A DNA stretch of 64,000 nt, from NCBI GenBank assembly GCA_021773365.1, contig JAJFKF010000035.1:50130-114129 (forward strand), in the 5' to 3' direction. The translations under genes and the position numbers were made by a program. This stretch comes from Gammaproteobacteria bacterium. Its GTDB lineage: Bacteria; Pseudomonadota; Gammaproteobacteria; Steroidobacterales; Steroidobacteraceae. Below, in pieces: positions 17,181-25,362 of the stretch. Within the stretch, counting starts at the first letter, position 1, and every line of letters begins with the position of its first letter. Below the pieces are notes generated by a model. It made no database searches, had not been told where the DNA came from, and was given only the letters and a program-made list of their open reading frames with translations.

Positions 17181-17777
17181 ATGACGCGCCAAGCCACAAC
17201 CCCGCGGCCTGCAACTCTGCCGGCGATTTTTGCCTACAGCGAGGCACGGGCTGCAGGTATTTCAGATCGCCGGCTCTATTCCTACCGCGATCTCGGCCAC
17301 GTCGAGTCGATAGGGCGGGGCCTGTACCGCTGGGCCGAAGCTGCCGAGTCAGATCCGAACCTGCTCGAAATTGCACTGCGGGTTCCGCGGGCAACCCTGT
17401 GCCTGATCAGCGCCCTGGCGCACCAAGATCTGACCGACGCCATTCCGCCGCGAACGGCTTTCGCCATCCCGCGTGGCAGTCGGGTTCCGAAATTGCAATC
17501 GCCGGTCGAAGTCCATGTTTTTGCACGCAAGACATTCGATCTGGGGCGCGAAGATCTGCGGATCGGCCACTGTGTTTCGATCGGTTTGTATTCGGCAGAA
17601 CGAACACTGGTTGACATTATTCGGTTGCGTCACCGGGAAGGCGCCGACGTTGCGGGGGAGGCATTGCGCCGGTGGTTACGCCGCAGAAGCTCGAAGCCTG
17701 CCGCCTTGATCAAAATGGCAAAACAGTTTCACGGCGCTGAGCGTGCCGTTCGCAATGCCCTGGAAGTCGTGCTGTGA
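17181..17777 (+). CDS. abiEi: AbiEi-family antitoxin
   Basis: The product has 198 residues with an N-terminal winged-helix DNA-binding domain (LPAIFAYSEARAAGISDRRLYSYRDLG, then VESIGRGLYRW) and the C-terminal domain of the AbiEi family (LCLISALAHQDLTD, RTAFAIPRG, YSAERTLVDIIRLRH). AbiE systems are type IV toxin-antitoxin pairs that also abort phage infection. AbiEi represses the operon and neutralises the AbiEii nucleotidyltransferase. The stop overlaps the GTG start of the downstream toxin frame in the usual coupled way. The antitoxin looks complete although the toxin is broken. Confidence 0.88.
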   Translation: MTRQATTPRPATLPAIFAYSEARAAGISDRRLYSYRDLGHVESIGRGLYRWAEAAESDPNLLEIALRVPRATLCLISALAHQDLTDAIPPRTAFAIPRGSRVPKLQSPVEVHVFARKTFDLGREDLRIGHCVSIGLYSAERTLVDIIRLRHREGADVAGEALRRWLRRRSSKPAALIKMAKQFHGAERAVRNALEVVL

Positions 17778-17989
17778 TCCGCGCTACCCGCGAGACAACG
17801 GTCCGTCAGCGGTATCTCGATCTGCAGCGGGCGGCGCAAAATAGCAAACGGCCTACCGACGAGCTGATTCAGCTCTTCGCGCTGGAATGTTTTCTGGATC
17901 GCCTGACGCATTCGCGATTTGCAAAGCATTTCGTGTTGAATTTGCTCAATATATTGATTGCTGGAAAAGTCGCCATCACACCCCTGTGA
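17774..17989 (+). pseudogene. Truncated AbiEii nucleotidyltransferase toxin
   Basis: The frame starts with a GTG that overlaps the abiEi stop (GTGA). The first 55 or so residues match the start of AbiEii toxins (ATRETTVRQRYLDLQRAAQ, then RPTDELIQLFALECFLDRL, then FAKHFVL). Family members continue with KGG and the nucleotidyltransferase core (GS and DxD residues). Here the sequence changes to NLLNILIAGKV and stops after 71 residues. All catalytic residues are therefore missing and the toxin cannot be active. The break near 17940 is close to the end of the ccdB gene that follows on the other strand, which suggests a deletion or insertion junction. Confidence 0.75.
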
Positions 17990-18293
17990 TTAGAAGATCC
18001 AATGCAGAAATAATGATTCCGCGCTGGTCCGCGACATTGCCGATGAGCGTGCCCAGATCGGAGCGGGCAATGCCGGCCAGCTGGGGGGTCATGAGCAGGT
18101 ACTTCTCGCCATCGACGTCGATCGGTGGCGTCAGGCGGTCGATGGGCTTACGCGTCAATGCCGGGACTTTTGTCAATGGAATGACCACGCGGGTTTGCAG
18201 GTCATCAAGAAGATCGGCCTGAGCGTCCAGCAACAGAGGGTAGGTGGCTTTCGAGCGCGGATTCTTGTTTTTGTAAATCGTGAACTGGGACAT
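17976..18293 (-). CDS. ccdB: CcdB-family gyrase-poison toxin
   Basis: The product has 105 residues. MSQFTIYKNKNPRSKATYPLLLDAQ-type N terminus, the DLQTRVVIPL strand, DGEKYLLMTPQLAG and the LISALDLLITGV C terminus follow the CcdB fold. CcdB traps DNA gyrase. In the F-plasmid protein the last three residues are W-G-I and are needed for poisoning. Here they are T-G-V, a change also found in some chromosomal relatives as far as I recall, so activity is uncertain. The ATG overlaps the ccdA stop by one base (TGATG), so the pair is translationally coupled. The 3' end overlaps the broken AbiEii frame on the opposite strand. Confidence 0.88.
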   Translation of the reverse strand: MSQFTIYKNKNPRSKATYPLLLDAQADLLDDLQTRVVIPLTKVPALTRKPIDRLTPPIDVDGEKYLLMTPQLAGIARSDLGTLIGNVADQRGIIISALDLLITGV

Positions 18294-18538
18294 CAGAAAC
18301 TCCGGTTGCCATCCGAGAAGACGCCGTGTTTTTCGACGTGTTTGTTATAGGCAGCGATGGATTCATGGTTTTTCTCGCGCCAGCGGCGCTGCTCCATTTC
18401 GCGAAGCCTTTCCGTCAATGCGTGTTCGAGCGTTGCTGATAGATTGATTTTCGAGTTACGAGCCGCGTCGAGCAGGTCGCGACGAATACTCACATTGGTG
18501 GCGCTTTTGGTCATGGAGCGGGCGGAAGAGGGCGGCAT
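18293..18538 (-). CDS. ccdA: CcdA-family antitoxin
   Basis: The product has 81 residues from the ATG at 18538, chosen because AGGAGG sits six bases upstream (18545-18550). The N-terminal half is a ribbon-helix-helix DNA-binding domain (KSATNVSIRRDLLDAARNSK). The C-terminal half is the flexible toxin-binding tail (RRWREKNHESIAAYNKHVEK, then HGVFSD), a near-perfect CcdA signature. CcdA binds and neutralises CcdB and represses its own promoter. It overlaps ccdB by one base. The promoter and palindromes just upstream support autoregulation. Confidence 0.9.
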   Translation of the reverse strand: MPPSSARSMTKSATNVSIRRDLLDAARNSKINLSATLEHALTERLREMEQRRWREKNHESIAAYNKHVEKHGVFSDGNRSF

Positions 18539-18565
18539 GGGATACCTCCTGTAGCGGGTGAGCCG

Positions 18566-18594
18566 AGTATATGTGGGTATTCGATGCGCATCAA
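18566..18594 (-). promoter_or_regulatory. Predicted sigma-70 promoter for ccdAB
   Basis: On the minus strand TTGATG (18594-18589) and TATACT (18571-18566) are separated by exactly 17 bases, 28 bases before the ccdA start. One copy of an 8-bp palindrome overlaps the -35 hexamer, which fits repression by the antitoxin. Confidence 0.6.
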
Positions 18595-18604
18595 CTATGC
18601 GCAT
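18584..18604. promoter_or_regulatory. Tandem ATGCGCAT palindromes, candidate CcdA operator
   Basis: ATGCGCAT is self-complementary and occurs at 18584-18591 and 18597-18604, centres 13 bases apart. A partial third copy, ATGCG, lies at 18611-18615. They overlap the -35 region of the ccdAB promoter. Ribbon-helix-helix antitoxins bind such tandem short palindromes. Confidence 0.5.
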
Positions 18605-18820
18605 AAACTCATGCGTCTGGGCGGCAAGGAAGACGGTACTTGCATGCTCCAGCCCTCATTTTCAAGCTTGAACGTCTCGAAGTTGAATTTCACGATCTTC
18701 GGTTGTGCTTGTCCGTTGATTAGCACTTTCTTTTGGGCGATTGCATCAAGCAAGTGGGTCTTGCCTGATCCATTTACCCCGGTGAGTACGGTGAAATCGG
18801 CGATATCCGTTTCTGGAGTT
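18605..18820 (-). pseudogene. Fragment of an AAA-type ATPase (P-loop only)
   Basis: The minus strand encodes TDIADFTVLTGVNGSGKTHL followed by LDAIAQKKVLI and KIVKFNFETFKLENEG. G-x-N-G-S-G-K-T is a Walker A motif of the SMC/AAA_15 type found in many defence ATPases (OLD-like or ATPase-HNH pairs). Upstream the frame meets a stop within 30 bases. Downstream it soon enters the ccdA promoter region and stops. Only about 55 residues of a protein usually several hundred long are left. The break near 18817 is where unrelated sequence begins, so an insertion or deletion cut the gene there. Confidence 0.5.
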
Positions 18821-19194
18821 GACCCGGTTTGGTGGGCACCTCAACGTAAGGACTGGACCGTACGCGTTGGTCTTTTGTATCAGACTTGCGACGTTTTCCG
18901 CTGCCTGCCGCCAGTGGAGCAGGTGTTCGATCTCAAGCTGGAAGTGGTGCCTGGTTAGTGAATCGGCGTCCCGGCGATCGGCGCTGAAGTTGGGAGCGGA
19001 AGTAGCAGTAGATGGGCAGGTGCACTGAGGAGGATCCGGCATTCCGCACGTGGCCATCCTCGATGTTCGCTCAGTAACCCTTCTTGACGCCTGAGCGGCC
19101 CGAAAACCTCAGCGGCAATCCCGCACGGGCGAAATATTCTTCACCAGCCGCTTTTTGCCTGTTCACCACGATCCTGCTGTGCCATCTTCGGCAC
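18821..19194. other. Gene-poor stretch upstream of second sigma factor
   Basis: No complete gene is visible. GGAGTTGACCCGGTTTGGTG near 18822 resembles the outer end of some IS3-family elements, but no transposase follows and no second end was found. A minus-strand open frame (18746-19057) has no recognised motif. TTCTTGACGCCT at 19081-19092 has a perfect inverted copy at 20695-20706. Confidence 0.35.
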
Positions 19195-19707
19195 ATGAAA
19201 AGGGTGCGCGATCCTTTCCGGTACTTGAGCTATATCCGCAATTGCCTGCGGCGGCGCGGCCGTACGCGGGAGGACGCCGAGGATCTGGTGCAGGAGGCGT
19301 TCCTGCGGCTGGAGCTGTATTGCCGGAAAGGACACAAGGTCGCCGAGCCCGCGGCGTTCGTGATGCGCACGGCCATGAACCTCGCGGTGAGCGATTCGCG
19401 GCGCCAGGTCCGCTCCCCGGTGAAGACCGAGGATCTGCAAGCGCTCCGGCTGGCCGATATGGCGCCGGGTCCGGATGAGGTTTTCGCCCGCCAGGAGCGT
19501 CTGGAACATATCGGGCGGGTGCTCGATGCCATCAGCCGACGCACGCGTGAGGCTTTCTTCCTGCACCGGCTGGGCGGTTACAGCTATGCGGAGATCGCGC
19601 AGCGGCTGGGCATTTCCGTTTCAGCCATCGAAAAGCACATCGCCGCTGGCGCGGCGGCACTGGCGCTTGAGAAGCAGGCCGCGGAGGGACTTGAACATGA
19701 ACACTGA
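19195..19707 (+). CDS. ECF RNA polymerase sigma factor, FecI type
   Basis: The product has 170 residues from the ATG at 19195; upstream in-frame codons (to 19084) lack sigma-factor character. Region 2 is TREDAEDLVQEAFLRLELYC with AAFVMRTAMNLAVSDSRRQ. Region 4 is ISRRTREAFFLHRLGGYSYA with EIAQRLGISVSAIEKHIAAG. There is no region 3. The last 11 bases overlap the start of the fecR gene, so translation is coupled, and a TBDR gene follows. The expected role is activation of that receptor when FecR relays the signal. A short inverted repeat (GTGCC, GGCAC) lies directly before the start codon. Confidence 0.92.
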   Translation: MKRVRDPFRYLSYIRNCLRRRGRTREDAEDLVQEAFLRLELYCRKGHKVAEPAAFVMRTAMNLAVSDSRRQVRSPVKTEDLQALRLADMAPGPDEVFARQERLEHIGRVLDAISRRTREAFFLHRLGGYSYAEIAQRLGISVSAIEKHIAAGAAALALEKQAAEGLEHEH

Positions 19708-20656
19708 GGAGACTTCGGTTAAGCGCAAGCTCTCGCCGGGCGTGGTGACTGAGGCGGCGGCCTGGGTGGCGCGTCTTCATGGGCCGCTGCGCACGCCGAC
19801 CGTGGAGCGGGGTTTTCGCAGCTGGCTGCACGAGCACACCGATCATGCGCGCGCCTTTGAGCTGGTGACAGATTCGTGGGATGAAGTGGCGGCGTTGAAG
19901 GACGGCGCCAATATCGAGGTGACGCTCCCCAGCGACCGTCGTGACCCGACGGTGCCGCGCCGGTGGGTGCCGCTGGCCCTGGCTGCGGTTGTGGGCGTTT
20001 TTGCTCTGGCAGGCGTACTGTGGGGGCTGTACCTGCCGGGAGTGAGCACGGGGGTCGGTGAGCAGCGGGTGCTGGCGCTGGAAGATGGCACGCGTGTCCA
20101 TCTGAACACCTCCACGCGCGTGGTCGTGGACTACACAGAGGGCCGGCGGCATATCCGGTTGAAAACGGGTGAAGCGTTCTTTGAGGTCGCGCGCCGGCCG
20201 CAGCAGCCGTTCGTGGTGAGTGTGGGAGAGCGCCAGGTGCAGGCATTGGGAACGGCCTTCCTGGTGCGCCATGATGATCTGCGCACCGCCATCACCCTGA
20301 TGGAGGGTAAGGTGGCGGTGGCTTCCTCGCTTCTGGAGCCGGGTGAGCGGCTGACCTTTGTGGAGGGTAAGTCGCCGGTGCGCGACCAGCCGTCTGTGGC
20401 CATGCTGACAGCCTGGCAGCGGGGGAAGGTGGCCATCGACAATCTCACGCTGGCGGAGGCGGCCGCGGAGATGAATCGCTACAGCGAGCGACCGCTCATC
20501 GTAGGACCGGCGGTGGCGGAGCTGCGAGTGAGCGGGATTTTCCGGGCCGGTGATTCGGTCGGGTTTGCCGGCGCGGTGGCACGCAATTACGGGCTCCGGG
20601 TGCGGGAGTCCTCGCGGCGGATTGTGTTGTCCGGGTTGGAAATGGAGCGCCAGTAG
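19697..20656 (+). CDS. FecR-family sigma regulator
   Basis: The product has 319 residues. The cytoplasmic N terminus (TEAAAWVARLHGPLRTPTVE, RGFRSWLHEHTDHARAFE) is the DUF4880 helical domain. A transmembrane helix follows (LALAAVVGVFALAGVLWGLY). The periplasmic FecR domain has GEQRVLALEDGTRVHLNTST and LKTGEAFFEVARRPQQPF. The C terminus resembles an STN fold (LTLAEAAAEMNRYSERP, LRVSGIFRAGDSVGF). The gene overlaps the sigma gene by 11 bases and is followed after 85 bases by the receptor. It should sense the ligand-loaded receptor through the latter's STN domain. Confidence 0.92.
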   Translation: MNTEETSVKRKLSPGVVTEAAAWVARLHGPLRTPTVERGFRSWLHEHTDHARAFELVTDSWDEVAALKDGANIEVTLPSDRRDPTVPRRWVPLALAAVVGVFALAGVLWGLYLPGVSTGVGEQRVLALEDGTRVHLNTSTRVVVDYTEGRRHIRLKTGEAFFEVARRPQQPFVVSVGERQVQALGTAFLVRHDDLRTAITLMEGKVAVASSLLEPGERLTFVEGKSPVRDQPSVAMLTAWQRGKVAIDNLTLAEAAAEMNRYSERPLIVGPAVAELRVSGIFRAGDSVGFAGAVARNYGLRVRESSRRIVLSGLEMERQ

Positions 20657-20741
20657 GAAAAGTTTGGCGCTCGACTGAGGTTTTTGGCGTGCCCAGGCGT
20701 CAAGAACGCACTCTCGAAACATTCGGCTTGCTGGGGGATGT

Positions 20742-23700
20742 ATGTATTGTCGTATCTGTGCCGTTCTGGTCTCTGTCCTGTTGCTCGGCTTCCCGGGCAT
20801 TTCTGCCGCTGAATCCATAGCCCGGTTCGACTTGCCGGCGCAGCCGCTGGCCGATGCGCTGCGGGCCGTGGGGGATCAGACGAACCGGAATGTGTTTTTC
20901 AACCCGAAGCTGGTGGCGGGAAAACAGGCGCCGGCATTGCAGGCTTCTTTGACGGTCGAGAAGGCGTTGGATGCGCTGCTGAAAGGGTCAGGCTTGAAGT
21001 ATGAACTGGCCAGTGACGGGACAGTGACGGTTCGCAGGATCGCGGATCGGGAGGCGGCCGACAGGCAGGGAGGGCCGGCGGACCAGATGCGCATGGCGTT
21101 GCTGGAGGATGAGGCGTCGCAGAAGACGCACGATGCCGCGGTGCGTGACAGTAAAAGCCAGGTGGTGGTCCAGGGCGAACGCGACCGGCCGGTGCCGTTC
21201 AGCACCAACAATCTCGATCTCACCCGCACCGAGGATGATGCGCTGCCCTTTCAGGTCTTCGACGCCAGGGACATCGCATTGTCCGGCGCTCCTGACGTGC
21301 AGGAATTTCTGCGCAACCGGCTGCCGCAGAACTTCACCGCCTACATCGCGCTGGAGGAGACGGGCGACCTCAATGGACTGGGCCGCGGCACCGCAAACAT
21401 GCGCGGCTGGGACGAGACCGAAACCGTGTTCCTGCTCAATGGCCGGCGCATGCCCGCGGAGTACCAGGGTCTCTCAGGGGACACGAACAGTTCCACGCCG
21501 GACCTGAGAGGGATTCCGCTGGCTTCGATCGAGCGTATCGAGGTGCTGTCCTCGGCGGGCAGCGCCATCTATGGCGCCGGCGCCACGGGCGGGGTCATCA
21601 ACATCATCACCCGCCGAGACTTTCAGGGCGGACAGGTGGCGTTGAACTATGAGGCGCCGCAGCACTCGGATGCGCCGCGGCGCAATCTGGATCTGAGTTA
21701 CAACCTGCCCCTGAAACGGGGTTTTGGTCTGCGGCTCGGCGCCAGCTACAGCGACGTGGAACCCATGCTGGCCGGAGACCGCGCCGATGTCACCGCATCG
21801 CGCTGGTTCGCGCTGGGCATGGAGCGTAGCCCGGCCCAGATTATCGTTCCGCAGTCCGGTAATCCCCTGCTGACCTCGACGCAGCGTTTCGGCGCCACCC
21901 CCAATATCCGCGCCACTTCGACGAGCGGAAATCTCTTCTCCAGTATCACCGGTGCACCGGCCTCCAACTTCACCTCCGTGCCGGTGGGCTCCGCCGGCGC
22001 TGTGCCGCTGTCAGGCTATCAGCCCGGGGTATACAACCTGGAAATGGGGGATGGCAACACCGGGACCTTTTTGTATGGCCAGGATTCCCCCGTGGGCGTG
22101 TACAGTGACAGCCGGGTACTGACTTTGGGCCTGGACAAGGCACTGGGCGAGCGCTGGGACTGGTCGCTGGATGCTCGTTACTCGGAAATTTCCCGGGTTC
22201 TGCGTGACGGTCAGTCGGACCTGGCGTTCAACCAATCCGGTTCGCTGAGCTCCGGTCCACTGGTGCCAGCCGGAGCGCCCACCAATCCTTTCGGACAGAA
22301 CGTCTACGTGCTGCTGGTGGATCCCAACATGCCGGTGCTGCGCGACTCAGCGGAAGATGTGAGCTGGACGGTCAGCTCCACCCTGCGTGGGGCCATCGGC
22401 GAGTGGCATGGCTTTTTCGACGTGAGTTATTCGCACAACCGCAACCAGAGTCTCAATTATGAGTTTCTTGAGCCCATCGGGGGTTGGACCGCGGCGTTCA
22501 ATTCGGGCGCCTACAATCCCTTCGTGGATCCGCGGGTGGCGCCCGCCGCCGCGCCCGGATTCTATGAGGATTACACGCTCACACGCTCCACTACCGATAG
22601 CGCCACCCGCACCTATCAGACCTCGCTCAAGGCATCGGGTCCGCTGTTCAACCTGCCGGCCGGTTCGTTGCAGCTGACGGTGGGCGTCGAGGGGTCGCGG
22701 GTGGAACGCTACCGCAACAGTATTATCCCGTCGTCATATCTGAACAGCCTGACGGGAGATGACGCGAGTCCGCTGAGTCCGCCGCGCAACATCAATCTGA
22801 ACAATCCGGTGCGCAATTTCGGTTTCGATTCCCATGCCGGTTACGCGGAACTGACCGCGCCGCTCCTGGCGGCCGCGCAGAACATACCCCTGGTGCGCAA
22901 GCTCGAGCTGTTCGCTTCCGGACGCATCGATCGCATGGAACGCGACGGCTTCCGCAGTCAGCTTTCGCTTTTCGGCCCCACGCCTGAAGGCGTGCCGGTG
23001 AAATACACCCATACTTCCAGCATCCATGCTCTCGGTCTGCGTTATGAGATGCCGGAGGGAATCATGCTGCGAGTCTCGCGCAGCATCGGCATCAAACCGC
23101 CCGGCATGACGCAGATCACGCCGGACGCGAATCCGCCGACAAACAATATCACCGGACTGTACGATCCGCTGCGTCCGGACTGGGGCACCACCACCACCCC
23201 GACCGGCCTGCTTGCCCCCACCATGTATGTATCCGGAGGCAATCCCGATCTGGATCCGGAAGGTACGCGATCAACCAATTTCGGCCTCATTTTCACGCCT
23301 GAACGTGTCAGGGGCCTGCGGCTGTCCGTTGATTACCTGGAGAGCGTGCGTGACAGCGCGATATTCTCCTTCTCTGCGTCCAGCTACGGCGTGCAGAGCC
23401 TGATCAACCTGGAATCGGAGCTTCCCGGATTGATTCAGCGCGGGACGCCGGACGCCAGCGGCGTGGGACCCATCAACTTCGTGGACCTGCGTTTTCTGAA
23501 TCTCAACCAGATCGCCTCGAAGAGTCTGGACTTCACGGTGGAGCAGAGAGTGGAGAATGTGGGCGGTGGGCGCCTTGTGTTCACGGCGTCAGCGACGAAG
23601 AACCTGAGCTTCAAGGTGCAGGTCTCGCGGACCGCGCCCCCCGAGGAGCAGGTGCGCAACGTGAATGGCATTAGATCCCAGCAGATCAAGTGGAACGGCA

Positions 23701-24041
23701 ATGCCCAGTTGCGCTGGGAAGGTCCGCGCTGGAGTGTCGGCTGGAGCGCTCGCTACTTCGACTATCTTCTGACTCATCCCCAGTACCTGGTATTCCAGGG
23801 CGCCGATCGGGTACCGGCGGAACTCGAGCATGATCTGAATGTGAACTATCGCGCGCCGAACACACCGGATCCACGCGGTGCGCAGTGGCTGCTTTCGGGC
23901 ACCTCTTTCACCTTCGGGGTGAAGAATGTATTCGACCGCACGCCCCGCTTCTATGCCGCTTCATATGCGCGCGGTGTCGCTCCGTACGACAGCGTGGTGG
24001 GACGGAGCCTGTGGATGCGGGTATCGAAGGATTTCATGTGA
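20742..24041 (+). CDS. TonB-dependent receptor with N-terminal STN domain
   Basis: The product has 1,099 residues from the ATG at 20742, with GGGGGA directly upstream. A signal peptide (VLVSVLLLGFPGISAAES) is followed by an STN domain (residues about 25-85, FDLPAQPLADALRAVGDQTN). The plug starts near residue 158 (LDLTRTEDDALPFQVFDARD, then GWDETETVFLLNGRRMPA) and the barrel follows. The protein ends GRSLWMRVSKDFM. It is a paralogue of the receptor at the window's left end and is more distant from the one at 13698. It forms a sigma-FecR-receptor cluster with the two preceding genes. Its 3' end overlaps hipA on the other strand by eight bases. Confidence 0.95.
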   Translation: MYCRICAVLVSVLLLGFPGISAAESIARFDLPAQPLADALRAVGDQTNRNVFFNPKLVAGKQAPALQASLTVEKALDALLKGSGLKYELASDGTVTVRRIADREAADRQGGPADQMRMALLEDEASQKTHDAAVRDSKSQVVVQGERDRPVPFSTNNLDLTRTEDDALPFQVFDARDIALSGAPDVQEFLRNRLPQNFTAYIALEETGDLNGLGRGTANMRGWDETETVFLLNGRRMPAEYQGLSGDTNSSTPDLRGIPLASIERIEVLSSAGSAIYGAGATGGVINIITRRDFQGGQVALNYEAPQHSDAPRRNLDLSYNLPLKRGFGLRLGASYSDVEPMLAGDRADVTASRWFALGMERSPAQIIVPQSGNPLLTSTQRFGATPNIRATSTSGNLFSSITGAPASNFTSVPVGSAGAVPLSGYQPGVYNLEMGDGNTGTFLYGQDSPVGVYSDSRVLTLGLDKALGERWDWSLDARYSEISRVLRDGQSDLAFNQSGSLSSGPLVPAGAPTNPFGQNVYVLLVDPNMPVLRDSAEDVSWTVSSTLRGAIGEWHGFFDVSYSHNRNQSLNYEFLEPIGGWTAAFNSGAYNPFVDPRVAPAAAPGFYEDYTLTRSTTDSATRTYQTSLKASGPLFNLPAGSLQLTVGVEGSRVERYRNSIIPSSYLNSLTGDDASPLSPPRNINLNNPVRNFGFDSHAGYAELTAPLLAAAQNIPLVRKLELFASGRIDRMERDGFRSQLSLFGPTPEGVPVKYTHTSSIHALGLRYEMPEGIMLRVSRSIGIKPPGMTQITPDANPPTNNITGLYDPLRPDWGTTTTPTGLLAPTMYVSGGNPDLDPEGTRSTNFGLIFTPERVRGLRLSVDYLESVRDSAIFSFSASSYGVQSLINLESELPGLIQRGTPDASGVGPINFVDLRFLNLNQIASKSLDFTVEQRVENVGGGRLVFTASATKNLSFKVQVSRTAPPEEQVRNVNGIRSQQIKWNGNAQLRWEGPRWSVGWSARYFDYLLTHPQYLVFQGADRVPAELEHDLNVNYRAPNTPDPRGAQWLLSGTSFTFGVKNVFDRTPRFYAASYARGVAPYDSVVGRSLWMRVSKDFM

Positions 24042-25362
24042 TTATTCCCCCCAGACTCGAGCGGATGATCTGAGCCCGCGCCGCAACGCCACGAAAAATG
24101 GACTTGGCGATGTGCTGCGGAAAATCGCGCGGCAACCGCTTCCCGGCGGTTTCCGCGGCCGCTGCAGCCCGCTCGCTCAGCTCCCGCATGAGTGTCTCCA
24201 CCACGCTAGCGGGCATGCCCGCCTGTGCGGCGGACTGGATAAAATGGCGTGGCTGAACTGTGTCGATGACGTAGTGCCGCTTGTCGCCCACGGACATCGC
24301 CAGCTTCATGCGGCCCCGTTTGATCTGCCTGGCGTCATAGTTCGGTTGCAGGGACATCACGTCGTACAGCGGCGCGAGCCGGAATCCGCCGCCGGGATGC
24401 AGCGCGATGCTGAAGTTCTTGGCATGTCCGTCGGGCGCGCCGAGCAGCCAGAAGGCGATCTGAGCCTTGATGAACAGCCGCCGATCCGCATCAGGGTCAT
24501 CGCTGGTCTTGAGCAGCTGAAGGATCTGACGAATGCCGGGTCCGCCGTCGGACTGGTACTTGCGCACAGGGTTCACCGACAGCGCCTGGCAGCAATCCTC
24601 CTGTGGCAGACGCAGCAACCGCCCGTCGCGGGTCCAGCGGCGGTCGAAGCGTTCCACTACCAGAACGCGCTGATCACCGAAATCCGCAATTGCCGTTGTG
24701 GCTGTGGGCAGACCCACCGCGGCCGTGAACAGCATGCACAGGTGCTCGTTCTCCACGCTGCGTGACAGATCGAGGCCGTTCCTCAGTACCCCGATCTGCG
24801 GCTTGAGGATGTGTGTGGTGGCGGTGCTTCCGTGCGGAAAGTACCAGCGCTTCCTGCGGTACAGCAGTGCGGTTTTCTCCTGAGCGCCGGCGAGGGAAAT
24901 GCGGAAATGCTCATCCGCGGCCGACACGCCGAGCGGGGTGCGGTCCAGATCGGCAAGCAGGCCGGCGATGCGAGCGTCCGAGGCGCGGGTGCCTTCGATC
25001 TGCCCGGCTGGACCCGGCTCCATGCCTTGCGGCAGGAACTGAAGTGCACCGATGCAGTCGCGGCCGGCTGTGGCCAGCAGGCTGTAGGTGTCGTCCCCCT
25101 CCGCCTCGAGCCGAGCGGCCATCTGGCGCCGGACTTCTCTGTTGTCCGGCAGCAGGCCATCGAACACAGCGAGCACACGATCGCCGGTATACCGGTCTTC
25201 GCGCAGCGGCAGTGACAGCGACACCGGTAGCGTGTGCTCCCATTGCAGCCAGGTGCGGTCGTACTGGAACTCGATGGCGCCGGAACGTTCCCTGCGCAGG
25301 CCACCGACCAGCCGTCCGTTCAGAAAGACATGCAGCGGTGTGCCTGCCCGCACGCGCGCCAT
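24034..25362 (-). CDS. hipA: HipA-family serine/threonine kinase toxin
   Basis: The product has 442 residues, the usual HipA length. An N-terminal HipA_N domain (VFLNGRLVGGLRR, FDGLLPDNREVRRQMAARLE) is followed by the kinase core (FRISLAGAQEKTALLYRR, HILKPQ, VVERFDRRW). Catalytic-loop residues lie in GAPDGHAKNFSIAL and the metal-binding Asp in APLYDVMS. HipA of E. coli phosphorylates glutamyl-tRNA synthetase and induces dormancy. Targets of relatives differ, so the target here is open. The ATG overlaps the hipB stop (ATGA). All core motifs look intact, so the toxin is probably functional. Confidence 0.93.
   Translation of the reverse strand: MARVRAGTPLHVFLNGRLVGGLRRERSGAIEFQYDRTWLQWEHTLPVSLSLPLREDRYTGDRVLAVFDGLLPDNREVRRQMAARLEAEGDDTYSLLATAGRDCIGALQFLPQGMEPGPAGQIEGTRASDARIAGLLADLDRTPLGVSAADEHFRISLAGAQEKTALLYRRKRWYFPHGSTATTHILKPQIGVLRNGLDLSRSVENEHLCMLFTAAVGLPTATTAIADFGDQRVLVVERFDRRWTRDGRLLRLPQEDCCQALSVNPVRKYQSDGGPGIRQILQLLKTSDDPDADRRLFIKAQIAFWLLGAPDGHAKNFSIALHPGGGFRLAPLYDVMSLQPNYDARQIKRGRMKLAMSVGDKRHYVIDTVQPRHFIQSAAQAGMPASVVETLMRELSERAAAAAETAGKRLPRDFPQHIAKSIFRGVAARAQIIRSSLGGIIT

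Noticed and set aside
18817..18850. Complete IS3-family insertion sequence
   Set aside because: Only one end-like stretch is visible; no transposase frame, second inverted repeat or target duplication was found.
18584..18958. Possible 124-aa plus-strand gene
   Set aside because: It runs antisense through the ATPase P-loop remnant and the ccdAB promoter, so the minus-strand reading explains the sequence better.
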